A stretch of 64,000 nt of DNA from Beggiatoa alba B18LD (GCF_000245015.1 NZ_JH600070.1:2142634-2206633); one strand, 5' to 3'; positions 46,901 through 56,451 are shown, counted from the first letter of the stretch. Numbers and translations are program-made. The notes: generated by a model from the letters alone, not told the origin.

Positions 46901-48150
46901 ACATTTTGCTGTGCCAATAACGTACTTTGTTCCCGTAAGAGAATCTCCGTATTTTTATAATAAGTGACATCTTCGGCAATGCCGATAAGTCGATAGACTG
47001 CCCCTTGTTCATTCAACGCGGGATAACAACGATCACGTATCCAACAAATACTGCCGTCTGGTTTTAATAAACGATATTCAGTCTGATAAAGTTCTTTACT
47101 CCGCTGCTGTAAAAAAGTTTCATAAAAAGAATTTGTTACCCGCTCTCTATCATCTGGATGTATCGACATCAAACACGCACGAGGCTGTGAACACAATATA
47201 TTTTCTGACAATCCCCAAACATGAGTAAATGCCTTATTTACATAAATTAATTGCTGAGTTGCAACATCAATCACATAACAGGCTTCGCTTAAGTTTTCAG
47301 TAATTTGGCGAAATTTCAACTCACTATAGCGCAAGGCTCGATGATTCACTTCCCGTTCAGTAACATCTTGAGCAAAGGACAAAACAGATAAACGACAATT
47401 TTCCGTTGCAGGCTGTACTGAATTGTGCCACTCGCAATAAATCACCCGACCATCTTTTGTATTATTCCGATTCAAATTAACATTACTTAACTCTGTTCGT
47501 GTAATTAACCTATCTCGTACTACCAACGTCTGTTCAATATCATCTTTATAAATGAAATTTAAAGCAAAAATATTCTTGCCTAAGACTTCCTCTTCGCTAT
47601 ATCCAAAAATTTTTTCAGCAGACAATGACCAACGCAACACAATGCCCTGTTCATCCCACTCAAGCACAGCTAATGGAGAGGTTTGAATCAACGCATTTAA
47701 ACGGGATAAAGTCTCTTCTGCCCGTAACTCCGCTAGTGTACGCGCTGTAATATTAAGTTTTTGAGCTTCTATGACACGATGACGGATTAAATGTGCTGTT
47801 AAGGGAAATAAATAAATTAATCCAATTGCACAAAATAAATAGCCTAAAAAACTAAAAAGATGTGAGTGAAAAACAGCCTTCGTCCATGATGGTATATCTG
47901 CCATAAGCGGATATAGATACTGAATCAGTAAAAACACACATCCTAAAACAACTAAACTAATCCCTTCTCTACGCAAATCCTTATCTTGCTGTGCGAGTAA
48001 GTAAACACTCAACAAAATAATTGCCAACATACTGATTTTTAACAGTTCAACTATAAGATACAACATAATTTTTGTTGGCTCTTTAACAATGAAAATGATG
48101 GCGGAATAAAAACGATTGAAATTATTTTGCTGACGAGGTGAGACTAGCAC
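43990..48150 (-). CDS. Hybrid histidine kinase with multiple PAS domains and a receiver
   Basis: A large membrane-bound sensor (1386 residues from 48150, or 1358 from the in-frame ATG 48066). Three N-terminal membrane segments (about 28-130) are followed by PAS domains near 150, 275, 420 and 555, several with PAC tails (IRDRCYPALNEQG and IRDRSYSIYRPNGEIYRI), a GAF-like region near 685-860, a fifth PAS near 870, a HisKA domain with phospho-acceptor His1013 (MSHELRTPLN), an HATPase domain (LLSNAVKFT, GTGLGLVLV) and a receiver with Asp1311 (LILMDVQMPG). Signal unknown. No separate response regulator is adjacent. Confidence 0.9.
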   Translation of the reverse strand: MLVSPRQQNNFNRFYSAIIFIVKEPTKIMLYLIVELLKISMLAIILLSVYLLAQQDKDLRREGISLVVLGCVFLLIQYLYPLMADIPSWTKAVFHSHLFSFLGYLFCAIGLIYLFPLTAHLIRHRVIEAQKLNITARTLAELRAEETLSRLNALIQTSPLAVLEWDEQGIVLRWSLSAEKIFGYSEEEVLGKNIFALNFIYKDDIEQTLVVRDRLITRTELSNVNLNRNNTKDGRVIYCEWHNSVQPATENCRLSVLSFAQDVTEREVNHRALRYSELKFRQITENLSEACYVIDVATQQLIYVNKAFTHVWGLSENILCSQPRACLMSIHPDDRERVTNSFYETFLQQRSKELYQTEYRLLKPDGSICWIRDRCYPALNEQGAVYRLIGIAEDVTYYKNTEILLREQSTLLAQQNVELTHSYEALQFHVDNSLFAVIEWDAHGQINYWSTTAENLFGWYASEVLSQHLFKFTKIWIFQEDIPIVKRLVHEIIHEKKQKDTCIVRHITKNKSVLFCEWYISVRLNPQGQIVSLLSFALNVTQREQLRQTLQDSEEKFRQLAEHIDEVFYILDVNTNQMVYISPSHQKMWGQTHEAILNNPNLWTAIIHPEDKERVETTFKQFKQHPQTELTQEYRIVKADQQIRWIRDRSYSIYRPNGEIYRIVGIAEDVSDYKYAEMAVTQSKIELQQRNFEIRELYEFTQQLNYRLNIDDVVNIFYEHLYRLIPAVTCSCLISNNLNNYKVSLISREKLSPSLLQEIQEEILSSFNSISPNHTLTARDISFTWLKQHSLQSPQVPVNSLANRLNIPLENAIGMHHLIENKSILWIGSVMSNAFTHSQLRLCYILINHLANAFKRIQEMFIREQQDLQNIVMYLPVGVILFDKTAKILFVNQQANYYLPFLITEETSYLDEKLVAHLIEHASTARFYKQSFIFDALFLELTIHQLDYGSYSAHYLMVIQDITEQKRTESALKAERLLLAQQVEKRTAALSDANLELAKANRLKDEFLANMSHELRTPLNAILGMSESLNEGVYGDLNEKQHKFLRHINESGQHLLALINDILDLSKIEAGKVQLLLDTTNIDELCQSCLTFIKQQAEQKGLKVHFQADPDASTIYADQRRLKQILLNLLSNAVKFTTDGGEIGLEVKRDTEKQAIHFIVWDRGIGIDQKDMPLLFKPFTQIDSRLSRQYEGTGLGLVLVHRLTELHGGSITVESAKGNGSRFTISLPAPVEKWCAHVQHAQETALPKGGEKTVSIADTNPLILVAEDHLNNIMVVIDYLVAHHYRVKVARTGTEALERLQEERPDLILMDVQMPGMDGLEATRQIRLNPQYTDLPIIAMTALTMPGDREQCLTVGMNDYISKPFSLKQLLNLIQQYLKTSVEKVK

Positions 48151-48222
48151 TTAAGGGCAAGCTTAGTGAACCATCTATAGATAAACTAAGCATTTATTGC
48201 CCTGTGTTACGGCAGAACAAAC

Positions 48223-49326
48223 TTAGGGTAGATGAGGACGTTGTAAATACTCATGTGACTGCATTTCTAATAAACGGCTAATCGTGCGCTGAAACTGAAA
48301 AGCCTGTTTTTTCCCTATATATAACTTTTCGGGCGGTGTCGCGGCAGACACAATTAATTTTACATTTCGATCATAAAACTCATCGACCAAGTTAATTAAG
48401 CGCAACGCATGGTCTTCTTTAAACTCATCTAACAAAGGAATATTGCTTAAAAACACGGTATTAAAACATTGAGCAATCTCAATATAATCACTAACTGCAC
48501 GCGGGATATTACACAACACCTCAAAATCAAACCAAATCACCCCATCAGCACAGCGTATTGTTTGAATCATGCGCCCATTAATTTCTAAGGGCAAACAATG
48601 TTCCCCTGCTTCTGGCGCAATTGCAGAAAAACTGTTTTCCAAATTAATATCTGCCTGCGCATCTAAAGGATAATGATAAATTTCAGCCTTTTCTAAGGCT
48701 CTGAGACGATAATCGACACCACCATCCACATTTAAAACTTGCGTATATTGTTTTAACAACGCGATTGCTGGCAAAAACCGCTCCCGTTGTAGCCCGCCTT
48801 TATATAAATTATCAGGCGCAACATTAGAAGTAGAGACTAAAGTAACACCTTGGTCAAAAAGTGCTTTTAATAAACCAGCTAACAACATTGCATCGGTAAT
48901 ATCTGCAACATGAAATTCATCTAAGCATAAAATACGGATTTGCTCGGCTAACTGCCTTGCAACATGCGTTAACGGATTCTGCATAGATTTAAATTGCTGC
49001 AAATCTTCATGAACTTGTCGCATAAAGCGGTGGAAGTGAATGCGCTTTTTTTCTTGAAAAGGCAGACATTCATAAAAGTTATCAATTAAATAAGTTTTAC
49101 CGCGTCCAACCCCCCCCCAAAAATATAAGCCTCTAATCGGCTCTTTCTTTCGCTGACGCAGTTTAGCGCGTAAAGTCCCTAATAAACTGTCAACAGGCGG
49201 AGTTTGCGCATGAATTAAGGCTTCATACAGTTGTTGAGTGCAATGCACAGCCTGTTTTTGCGCTTCATCAGAAACAAAATCAGGACGTTTTAAATCACGT
49301 TGATAACGGGCGAGTGGTGTAGGCAT
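48223..49326 (-). CDS. zapE: Cell division protein ZapE (AFG1-family ATPase)
   Basis: An AAA-type ATPase reported in E. coli to associate with the Z ring under low oxygen or heat. The 367-residue protein has Walker A GGVGRGKTYLID, HFHRFMRQVHEDL, Walker B ILCLDEFHVADITDAM, and FDFEVLCNIPRAVSDY followed by the C-terminal LINLVDEFYDRNVKLIVSA. Length is normal. It lies between two hybrid kinase genes, without an obvious functional tie. Confidence 0.94.
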   Translation of the reverse strand: MPTPLARYQRDLKRPDFVSDEAQKQAVHCTQQLYEALIHAQTPPVDSLLGTLRAKLRQRKKEPIRGLYFWGGVGRGKTYLIDNFYECLPFQEKKRIHFHRFMRQVHEDLQQFKSMQNPLTHVARQLAEQIRILCLDEFHVADITDAMLLAGLLKALFDQGVTLVSTSNVAPDNLYKGGLQRERFLPAIALLKQYTQVLNVDGGVDYRLRALEKAEIYHYPLDAQADINLENSFSAIAPEAGEHCLPLEINGRMIQTIRCADGVIWFDFEVLCNIPRAVSDYIEIAQCFNTVFLSNIPLLDEFKEDHALRLINLVDEFYDRNVKLIVSAATPPEKLYIGKKQAFQFQRTISRLLEMQSHEYLQRPHLP

Positions 49327-49632
49327 GATAACTAAACGACAAAATGCTTCCCTAGCAAAAAAGAAAATAAACGTCTAATTATAACAAATTTTAACAATTT
49401 GCAGTGAGGCTTCAATAGGAGGCTGCTTTATATCAATTAGATTAACTATATAAACAACGTAAATTTGATTAAATTTTTTAATCAAACTTAGCATAAATAA
49501 CATAATTAACCTATTGTTTAATTGAAAAAAAAGTGAGTATAATCTTTAAATTTTTTAATTATGTTTTAGATAATATTCTTTTTTCATTGAATAATACTAT
49601 TTTTACAAATAGATACAATTTATTAAATTTGA
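49327..49632. other. AT-rich intergenic region with a perfect palindrome
   Basis: About 300 bases between divergent zapE and a kinase gene. TTTGATTAAA (49464-49473) and TTTAATCAAA (49477-49486) form a perfect 10-bp dyad with a 3-base centre, a possible regulator site. Otherwise very AT-rich, with no coding frame. Confidence 0.4.
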
Positions 49633-52600
49633 ATGGGTTTCAAAAAAGTAATTTTTAGTTACGAGTATATATCTATGAATACAACAGACAATAAAAATAC
49701 TAAGATTAAATACTTATCTTTACGCTGGCGGTTTTCTATTCCATTAATAACAATAGGGTTATTTGGGATAATTTGTTTTACATGGCTATTTAGCTTATTT
49801 TTCCTCAATAAGTTTGAAGCTCAAATATTAAAGCAAGCAAAGCAAACCATACAATTGATTAGTTATGCAACGGAAAAAAGCTTTACTAATTTAGAGCAAA
49901 TACAAGATTTTATTTCTATCTTAAAAGGTACTGAGAATGTAGAAGAAATCATTATTCTGAGCGGTGAACCGCTCAAGATTATAGCGACCACTAACCAACA
50001 AATGATTAATAAACCGTTAAGCAGCGTATTTTCTGATAGCACACTTTATCAAAATTTATTATTCGCAGTAAAAAACAACAAATCTTATTATACACAGGTT
50101 AATCATCAAGAATTGCGTTTAATAATGCCTTTATCCTTAAATGAAAAACTAACGAATAATAAAGATATTACATCGCAAAGTGCCATTTTATTAACGGTGA
50201 ATATTAATGATCTTTATACCGTACAAAATGAAACGCTATGGCATATTTTCTCTTTTAGTTTAGGGTTTATTGTTCTTATCAGTACGGCTGTTTATTTATT
50301 ATTTAACCGCCTTGTCTTGCATCCCGCAGAAATTATGCGCGATGTCATTGCTAAACAAACAGATAATGAAGTCATTTTAGTGCCCGCGTTAGTCATGGAT
50401 GAACTTGGCATCCTCGCGCAGACATTAAACACAATGTTATTACAACAAAAGCATAATCAAGATGAAATTCGCAAATTAGCCTTAGTCGTTGAAAAAACAA
50501 ATAATGCTGTCATTATCACCGATGCACATCAAAAAATTGAATGGGTTAATCAGGGATTTACACGATTAACAGGGTATAAATTGCATGAGGTGATTGGTCG
50601 TGTACCTGGGCATTTTTTACAAGGGATAGAGACTAATCCTGAAACAGTTAAATATATTCATCAAAAGTTAGTAGAAGGTGATGGATTTCAAGTAGAAATT
50701 GTCAATTATAGTAAAACAGGGCGGCGTTATGAGGTTTCGATAGAAACCCAACCAATTTATGATAAACGAGGTCAAATTGCGCAATATGTCGCGATTGAGT
50801 CAGACATCACACAACGCAAGCTCGCTGAATCGGAAATGTTACAAACAAAGGATTTTTTAAATACCATTGTGAGTCATTTACCTGTCGCTTTATTCGCAAA
50901 AGACCCTGAAAATTTAAGATTTATTTTATGGAATAAACACTGTGAAGAGTTATTCGGACTCACAGAAAATGAAGTATTAGGCAAAACAGATTACGATTTT
51001 TTCCCCGCTAAAGAAGCGAGTTTTTATCAGTCTTATGATCGTCATGTTTTGACGAATAAAACCTTAGTCGATTTACCTGAGGAAGTTATCCATACCAAAG
51101 ACCGAGGTGAGCGGATTGCACATACTCGTAAGGTTGCAGTGATTGGGCAGGATAAAAAAGTTTCTATGCTCTTGGTGATTTTGGAAGACATCACCGAGCA
51201 AAAAAATGCTGAACAGGCTTTATTAGCGAGTGAAAACCGTTTCCGTTCTTTAATTGAAGCCAGTAGTGATTGGGTTTGGGAAACGGATATGCAATTTAGA
51301 AATCAGTATTCTAGCCCTAAAGTCAAAGAGTTATTAGGTTATACCCCTGAGGAAATTCAGGGACATTCTTTATATGAATTTATTGTGACAAAGGAACGAG
51401 AACAAGCCATTCAAACCGTTAGCCAATGTTTACATACAGAAAAAGTCTTTCGATATCTTCAACATCAGTGGGTGCATAAAGATGGGCACTTAGTGATTTT
51501 AGAAATCAATGGTGTGCCTGTTTTTAATGCAAAGGGCAAATCTGTGGGGTATCGTGGCACTGCACGCGATGTAACGACTCGTTATGAAATGGAAATGGCA
51601 GTTAGACAACAAGCGCAGGAATTAGGCTTATTAAATCAAGAGTTACTCCGTGCATCACGCTTAAAAGATGAATTCTTAGCCAATATGAGCCATGAACTAC
51701 GCACTCCATTAAATTCTATTTTAGCGTTAATTGAAATTTTACAAGAACAGGTGTACGGCAATGTTAATGCACAACAGCAGAAGTATTTAAAAAATATAGA
51801 AAACAGCGGACGACATTTATTAGCACTCATTAACGATATTTTGGATTTATCAAAAATTGCTGCGGGTAAAATGGAGCTAGAAATACAACGCGTTGTCCTA
51901 GAAGATATTTGCCAGACCAGTATGAATTTTATCCGTGAACAAGCACTGCGTAAAAAAATTCGTGTAACCACTCATTATGATCATCATGTCAATAAAATTG
52001 ATGCTGATGAGCGACGGTTAAAACAAATTTTAATCAATCTTTTGACTAATGCGGTCAAGTTTACCCCTGAAAAAGGGGAAATTGGTTTGGAATATAAAGG
52101 CATTGCCGATAAAAGATTATTAGAAATTCATATTTGGGATACAGGCATCGGTATTGATAAAAATGCATTGCCAAATTTATTTAAGCCATTTATTCAACTG
52201 AGCACAACACAGGAAGAGGGAACAGGATTAGGACTTGCTCTAGTGCGCCGCTTAACGGCTTTACATGGGGGGGATATTCAAGTTAGTAGCGAAGTGGGTA
52301 AAGGGAGTCGATTTATTATTAGCTTACCTTGGCAACCCAATGACATTGATCAAACACCAACCCCGTCAAGACCTATGCCAGAGACAACTATCGAAGTGCA
52401 AAAGCCCAGCGATAATCCGCTGATACTAATCGTTGATGATAACGATGCGAATATTCTTTCTATCTCTGACTATCTCAGTTTAAAAGGCTACCGTATTGCC
52501 GTTGCACACAATGGGATAGAAGCGATAGAAACCGCGAATAAATTACGTCCTGATGTTATTTTAATGGATATTCAAATGCCTGTGATGAATGGTTTAGATG

Positions 52601-52800
52601 CTATTACCCATTTACGCGCTGACCCGAGTTTTAAAAGTACGCCCATTATTGCGGTAACAGCACTGGCAATGACCGGCGATAAAGAACGCTGTTTAAGCGT
52701 CGGCGCAAATGAATATTTGGCTAAACCCATCGGTTTACGACATTTAGTCACCGTGATAGAACGCTTACGACAACAAATTGATGATGAAATTATTGGTTAA
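49633..52800 (+). CDS. Hybrid histidine kinase with three PAS domains and a receiver
   Basis: A 1055-residue inner-membrane sensor (or 1041 from ATG 49675). Two membrane segments (about 37-58 and 196-220) flank a periplasmic domain of about 135 residues. A HAMP-like linker follows, then PAS domains at about 285-395, 405-520 and 535-655, HisKA with His687 (MSHELRTPLN), HATPase (LLTNAVKFTPEKGE, EGTGLGLALV) and a receiver with Asp979 (ILMDIQMPVMN). Its catalytic core and receiver are close to those of the kinase at 43990-48150. The signal is unknown. Confidence 0.9.
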   Translation: MGFKKVIFSYEYISMNTTDNKNTKIKYLSLRWRFSIPLITIGLFGIICFTWLFSLFFLNKFEAQILKQAKQTIQLISYATEKSFTNLEQIQDFISILKGTENVEEIIILSGEPLKIIATTNQQMINKPLSSVFSDSTLYQNLLFAVKNNKSYYTQVNHQELRLIMPLSLNEKLTNNKDITSQSAILLTVNINDLYTVQNETLWHIFSFSLGFIVLISTAVYLLFNRLVLHPAEIMRDVIAKQTDNEVILVPALVMDELGILAQTLNTMLLQQKHNQDEIRKLALVVEKTNNAVIITDAHQKIEWVNQGFTRLTGYKLHEVIGRVPGHFLQGIETNPETVKYIHQKLVEGDGFQVEIVNYSKTGRRYEVSIETQPIYDKRGQIAQYVAIESDITQRKLAESEMLQTKDFLNTIVSHLPVALFAKDPENLRFILWNKHCEELFGLTENEVLGKTDYDFFPAKEASFYQSYDRHVLTNKTLVDLPEEVIHTKDRGERIAHTRKVAVIGQDKKVSMLLVILEDITEQKNAEQALLASENRFRSLIEASSDWVWETDMQFRNQYSSPKVKELLGYTPEEIQGHSLYEFIVTKEREQAIQTVSQCLHTEKVFRYLQHQWVHKDGHLVILEINGVPVFNAKGKSVGYRGTARDVTTRYEMEMAVRQQAQELGLLNQELLRASRLKDEFLANMSHELRTPLNSILALIEILQEQVYGNVNAQQQKYLKNIENSGRHLLALINDILDLSKIAAGKMELEIQRVVLEDICQTSMNFIREQALRKKIRVTTHYDHHVNKIDADERRLKQILINLLTNAVKFTPEKGEIGLEYKGIADKRLLEIHIWDTGIGIDKNALPNLFKPFIQLSTTQEEGTGLGLALVRRLTALHGGDIQVSSEVGKGSRFIISLPWQPNDIDQTPTPSRPMPETTIEVQKPSDNPLILIVDDNDANILSISDYLSLKGYRIAVAHNGIEAIETANKLRPDVILMDIQMPVMNGLDAITHLRADPSFKSTPIIAVTALAMTGDKERCLSVGANEYLAKPIGLRHLVTVIERLRQQIDDEIIG

Positions 52801-52822
52801 TTATCAGTGTGGATTTAACCTT

Positions 52823-53968
52823 TTAAGGACAACTCAAAGGATTTGCACGGACTTCAAAATAAGTGAGTAAGGTACTTTGCAACATTCGATAATTATCGTC
52901 ACTTATCATGAAGAAAAACGCCCCTTGATGATGGGCTAAACCCTCAAAATTATCGATAGACCATCCTTTGCTACTATCAAAAACAGCGATTTGTTGCACT
53001 TGTGTACTATTTTTTCCTGTTTTCGGGTTGCATAAATAGACTTGGCGTAAGCTAATAATCAGCGGTGAAAAAATCGACGTAAATGCACGCTCTAACAGCA
53101 ATAATGAACCGTCCGCCATCACCGCCAAATCCGTCACGGCACTATTTGGCGCACTGTACGCGGGCAATGTCCATGATTGCCCTTTTAGGTTAAAAATTTG
53201 AATAATCTGCGCTGTTTCTTGTTTTAAAGGCAATTCAGGCACCGTTAAAATACCCAGTGTCGGATGTGAGGCGACCGATTCTAACGCTTCATTAAACGAC
53301 GCATAACTATCAACTTTTCGCAACGATATTGGCAAAACATACGCGCCTAACCATTCCCCTGTTGGACGATATCGCTCGATACGGGGATTTCTTTCAAACG
53401 CAATGATTAATTCACTATCACCTTGAATGCCATTATTGCCTTTAAGTAGGCTTAAGCCTTCTGCATCGCGTTGACGACGAATGGTATTTAAACTAATACC
53501 CTGTTGATTTTTTAATAAATAACTGGCAATTGGTATCACCGACTGTAATTGATGCGAGACGTTAAACGTTACCCGAAAATGAAACAAGCGACCCGTATCT
53601 GACACGGCATATAACCGCCGCTCATCCTCATCCCATGCAATGCCTGATAGCCCCCCCAGCGTTAAACCCTCAATATCCTGTGTTGGGATTAAAACCGTTC
53701 CTTGTAACCGAATTTGCATATAATCATCGTTTACGCCATAACGATGTGACAAGGAATAAGGCTGACTTGGATTCGCACTACAAGCAAGTGGCGCAATGAG
53801 TAATAACCCCCAACCCAGATAAAAACCCGATTTAAAAATTAATTTTTTATACAGCGCGATAGATAAAAAATGATGATAACTGTAACCACTCACAACAATA
53901 ACATCCTGTTTTAAAATGGCATGTTTGCCAATATGGGACAATATAAGACTGTAAAACAACCTACACAA
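52823..53968 (-). CDS. Exported phytase-like / esterase-like domain protein
   Basis: Up to 381 residues. The first 37 or so look unlike a signal peptide; a hydrophobic export signal (FYLGWGLLLIAPLACSA) lies at about residues 48-65, so the true start is probably later than the ATG at 53968, perhaps at a non-ATG codon. The mature part has motifs of the phytase-like beta-propeller family: GLTLGGLSGIAWDEDERRLYAVSDTG, DAEGLSLL, FERNPRIERY and NFEGLAHHQG. Members are secreted or periplasmic with poorly known substrates. It is divergent from the asparagine-synthetase-like gene with 14 bases between starts as given, which also suggests a later start. Confidence 0.75.
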   Translation of the reverse strand: MCRLFYSLILSHIGKHAILKQDVIVVSGYSYHHFLSIALYKKLIFKSGFYLGWGLLLIAPLACSANPSQPYSLSHRYGVNDDYMQIRLQGTVLIPTQDIEGLTLGGLSGIAWDEDERRLYAVSDTGRLFHFRVTFNVSHQLQSVIPIASYLLKNQQGISLNTIRRQRDAEGLSLLKGNNGIQGDSELIIAFERNPRIERYRPTGEWLGAYVLPISLRKVDSYASFNEALESVASHPTLGILTVPELPLKQETAQIIQIFNLKGQSWTLPAYSAPNSAVTDLAVMADGSLLLLERAFTSIFSPLIISLRQVYLCNPKTGKNSTQVQQIAVFDSSKGWSIDNFEGLAHHQGAFFFMISDDNYRMLQSTLLTYFEVRANPLSCP

Positions 53969-53982
53969 TAACAGGAGAATTC

Positions 53983-55764
53983 ATGGGCTGTTTATTTGGC
54001 TATGTCGGTCAAGCAAATGACAACTTATTAACAAAGATGGCAACCCGCTTGAGCCATCGCTGTCATCAAGGCTGGGAAAAAGACAGTTTAACCCTCATTG
54101 ATGGCACGGTGTTAGCTGTTGGGCGTGGCATATCTCGTTGGGGGAAACAAACCCAAATTGCCCAACATCAACAACAACTTATGGCATATGATGGTGTTTT
54201 CTTTGAACAAACGACAACAACTAATTTATGTCAAGCCAATCAAACCAGCCGATTAACCCCTGAATTCTTTCAACCCTTTAAAATCAATCCAGAAACTGCC
54301 ATAAGCACACTCACAGGGGCATATGTTTTTGCCTATAGCGATGGCAGAACCTGCTATTTATGCCGTGACCATGCAGGCATTAAAACCCTCTACTGGACTG
54401 TTTACCAAGGCTATTTACTTTTCGCCAGCGAAATAAAAGCCTTGTTTGCCTACGCCCCACTACCGCGACGGATGCGTTACAGTGCCTTGCCTGAATATTT
54501 TACCTTCAGTTTTATTCCCACTGAACGCACAATGTTCGAGAATATCTATGAGTTACAAGCGGGTACATACCTACGTTTTCAAGCAGGTGAAGTACATTTA
54601 CAACGCTATTTCACGGTAGAAACAGGAGAGTGGACAGCCGACGCGCCACCGATGGACTACGTGGAGCTGGTGCGCTCGCGCCTGATTGCCTCAACCCGCG
54701 ATTGCTTACAAGTCAGCCGTCATACACCTGCGGTCTTTCTCTCAGGCGGTATCGACTCCAGTTCCGTATTAGCAACCGCTTGCCAACTGTTGCCCGAGCA
54801 ACAAATCCCCACTTTTTCTGTACATTTCGGCACGGAATACCCCAATGAAAACGAATTCGTGCGCTTAATGGTAGAACGTTATAAAACCGACCATCATTGG
54901 CTACACATCCGTCCACGAGATTTTTTAGAAGATTTTCGGGAAATTATCTGGCGACTAGATGACCCTATCGGCGACCCTGTCACCGTGCCTAATTATTTAC
55001 TGGCGCGGGAAGCCGCAAAAATAACCGATGTGGTTTTAAATGGTGAAGGGGGCGACCCATGTTTTGGAGGCCCTAAAAATATTCCGATGTTACTGGCGCG
55101 TTTATACGGTGCGTTACCTAATGAATCTCATGGTGATTGGTTAGAAAGGAACTACTTACACACGTTTCAACGGGCATTTACCGATTTATCGCAATTATTT
55201 ACCCCCGATATTTTACGCGGTTTAGACATAGAAAGTCATTTAACCCAACTGCTAACCCCATTTTTTCAAGCAGAAAAACCCGTCGATTTTTTGAATAAGT
55301 TAATGTGTATGAATATGCGCTTAAAAGGCGCGAATTTGATTCTGGTAAAAGTCGATAAAATGAGTTCTGCCAATCAATTATTGGCATTACCCCCTTTATT
55401 TTCTAAGCAAATCATGGAAGCCAGTTTGCAGTGTCCACCCGCGTTGAAGCTAGAAGGCTCAATTGAAAAAAGTGTGTTAAAAAAAGCTATGATGGATTTT
55501 GTTCCCTTGCCCATTATCCAACGCCCCAAATCGGGCATGATGGTTCCTGTCCGTTTTTGGTTTCAAGGGGAAATGCAACGTTATGGTAAACGATTATTAA
55601 GTAAATCTTTTTTAAAGCGGACAGGTTTATTTAATCCTGAATATGTTCAGAAATTAATCAGTTATGACATGGAAACTCTACACACAGGACGACACGGCTT
55701 AAAATTATGGATGCTCATCACCTTTTTACTATGGTATGAGCAAATGATTGAAGCAAAAAACTAA
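53983..55764 (+). CDS. Asparagine-synthetase-like amidotransferase with altered N-terminus
   Basis: A 593-residue protein with an N-terminal glutaminase-like domain (about 1-190; CRDHAGIKTLYW, FASEIKALF) and a C-terminal ATP-pyrophosphatase domain (SGGIDSSSVLA near residue 254; LNGEGGDPCFGGP near 355). AsnB enzymes begin MCG, and the Cys exposed by methionine removal is the glutaminase nucleophile. Here ATG-GGC-TGT gives MGC, so Cys is at position 3 and cannot be N-terminal without another processing step. It may use free ammonia or make another amide, as some AsnB homologues in natural-product pathways do. A GGAG ribosome site precedes 53983. Confidence 0.85.
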   Translation: MGCLFGYVGQANDNLLTKMATRLSHRCHQGWEKDSLTLIDGTVLAVGRGISRWGKQTQIAQHQQQLMAYDGVFFEQTTTTNLCQANQTSRLTPEFFQPFKINPETAISTLTGAYVFAYSDGRTCYLCRDHAGIKTLYWTVYQGYLLFASEIKALFAYAPLPRRMRYSALPEYFTFSFIPTERTMFENIYELQAGTYLRFQAGEVHLQRYFTVETGEWTADAPPMDYVELVRSRLIASTRDCLQVSRHTPAVFLSGGIDSSSVLATACQLLPEQQIPTFSVHFGTEYPNENEFVRLMVERYKTDHHWLHIRPRDFLEDFREIIWRLDDPIGDPVTVPNYLLAREAAKITDVVLNGEGGDPCFGGPKNIPMLLARLYGALPNESHGDWLERNYLHTFQRAFTDLSQLFTPDILRGLDIESHLTQLLTPFFQAEKPVDFLNKLMCMNMRLKGANLILVKVDKMSSANQLLALPPLFSKQIMEASLQCPPALKLEGSIEKSVLKKAMMDFVPLPIIQRPKSGMMVPVRFWFQGEMQRYGKRLLSKSFLKRTGLFNPEYVQKLISYDMETLHTGRHGLKLWMLITFLLWYEQMIEAKN

Positions 55765-55777
55765 ACGGCTTAAATTT

Positions 55778-55885
55778 GGCGATTTTTTAGACCTGTTAGG
55801 TTTTAAAAACTCAGCAGATATTTTTTTGTCTGAATCAGAATTCACAGGATTTTCAGAATTAGCAGGATTAAAAAGCGTGATTCGT
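55778..55885. mobile_element. Palindromic MITE-like element, partial copy 7
   Basis: Contains a CTGTTAGGTTTTAAAAACTCAGCAG dyad-like segment and the GTCTGAATCAGAATTC half of the long hairpin, ending near AGCGTGATTC. The other arm is missing. Confidence 0.65.
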
Positions 55886-55890
55886 ATTAT

Positions 55891-56121
55891 AACCTGAGTT
55901 CGGCGAGATTTATAAAATAAAACAGATACCTGCTAGGTTTTGAAAACCTAGCAGGTCTTTTTTTGTCTGAATCAGAATTCACAGAATTTTCAGAATTAAA
56001 AACATAATTTTTTATTCTTTTAATTTTCTTGTCTTTTTAATTCTGTTAATTCTGTTAATTCTGCAAATCCTGATTCAGACAAGCTGTTGTCTTTTTAAAA
56101 GAAACTCGCCGAACTCAGGTT
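55891..56121. mobile_element. Palindromic MITE-like element, copy 8 (complete)
   Basis: AACCTGAGTTCGGCGAG to CTCGCCGAACTCAGGTT, 231 bases, with both inner hairpins. ATTAT lies directly on both sides, consistent with a target-site duplication. Between it and the next copy (56122-56217) is a separate small dyad, GGACTAGCAGTCCT, repeated as GGACTGCCAGTCCT. Confidence 0.82.
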
Positions 56122-56217
56122 ATTATAGTAACCGTACCATAAAATGATTTAAATCTAGGACTAGCAGTCCTGTGAGGACTGCCAGTCCTTCATGTCGTTT
56201 TATAATACGTTTGCTAT

Positions 56218-56447
56218 AACCTGAGTTTGGCGAATTTTATAAAATAAAACAGAAACCTGTTAGGTTTTCAAAACCTAGCAGATATTTTTTTGTCTGAATC
56301 AGAATTCACAGGATTTTCAGAATTAGCAGAATTAAAAAACGTGATTCACCTTAAATTTTTGGTTTTAGGGTTTAAATCCTGCTAATCCTGAAAATCCTGA
56401 TTCAGACAACTGCTTGTCTTTTTTTAAAATCTCGCCAAACTCAGGTT
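56218..56447. mobile_element. Palindromic MITE-like element, copy 9 (complete)
   Basis: AACCTGAGTTTGGCGA to TCGCCAAACTCAGGTT with the CTAG dyad and the long hairpin inside, same orientation as copy 8. It ends 4 bases before the stop codon of the zinc-ribbon gene on the other strand. Confidence 0.82.
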
Positions 56448-56451
56448 AAGA

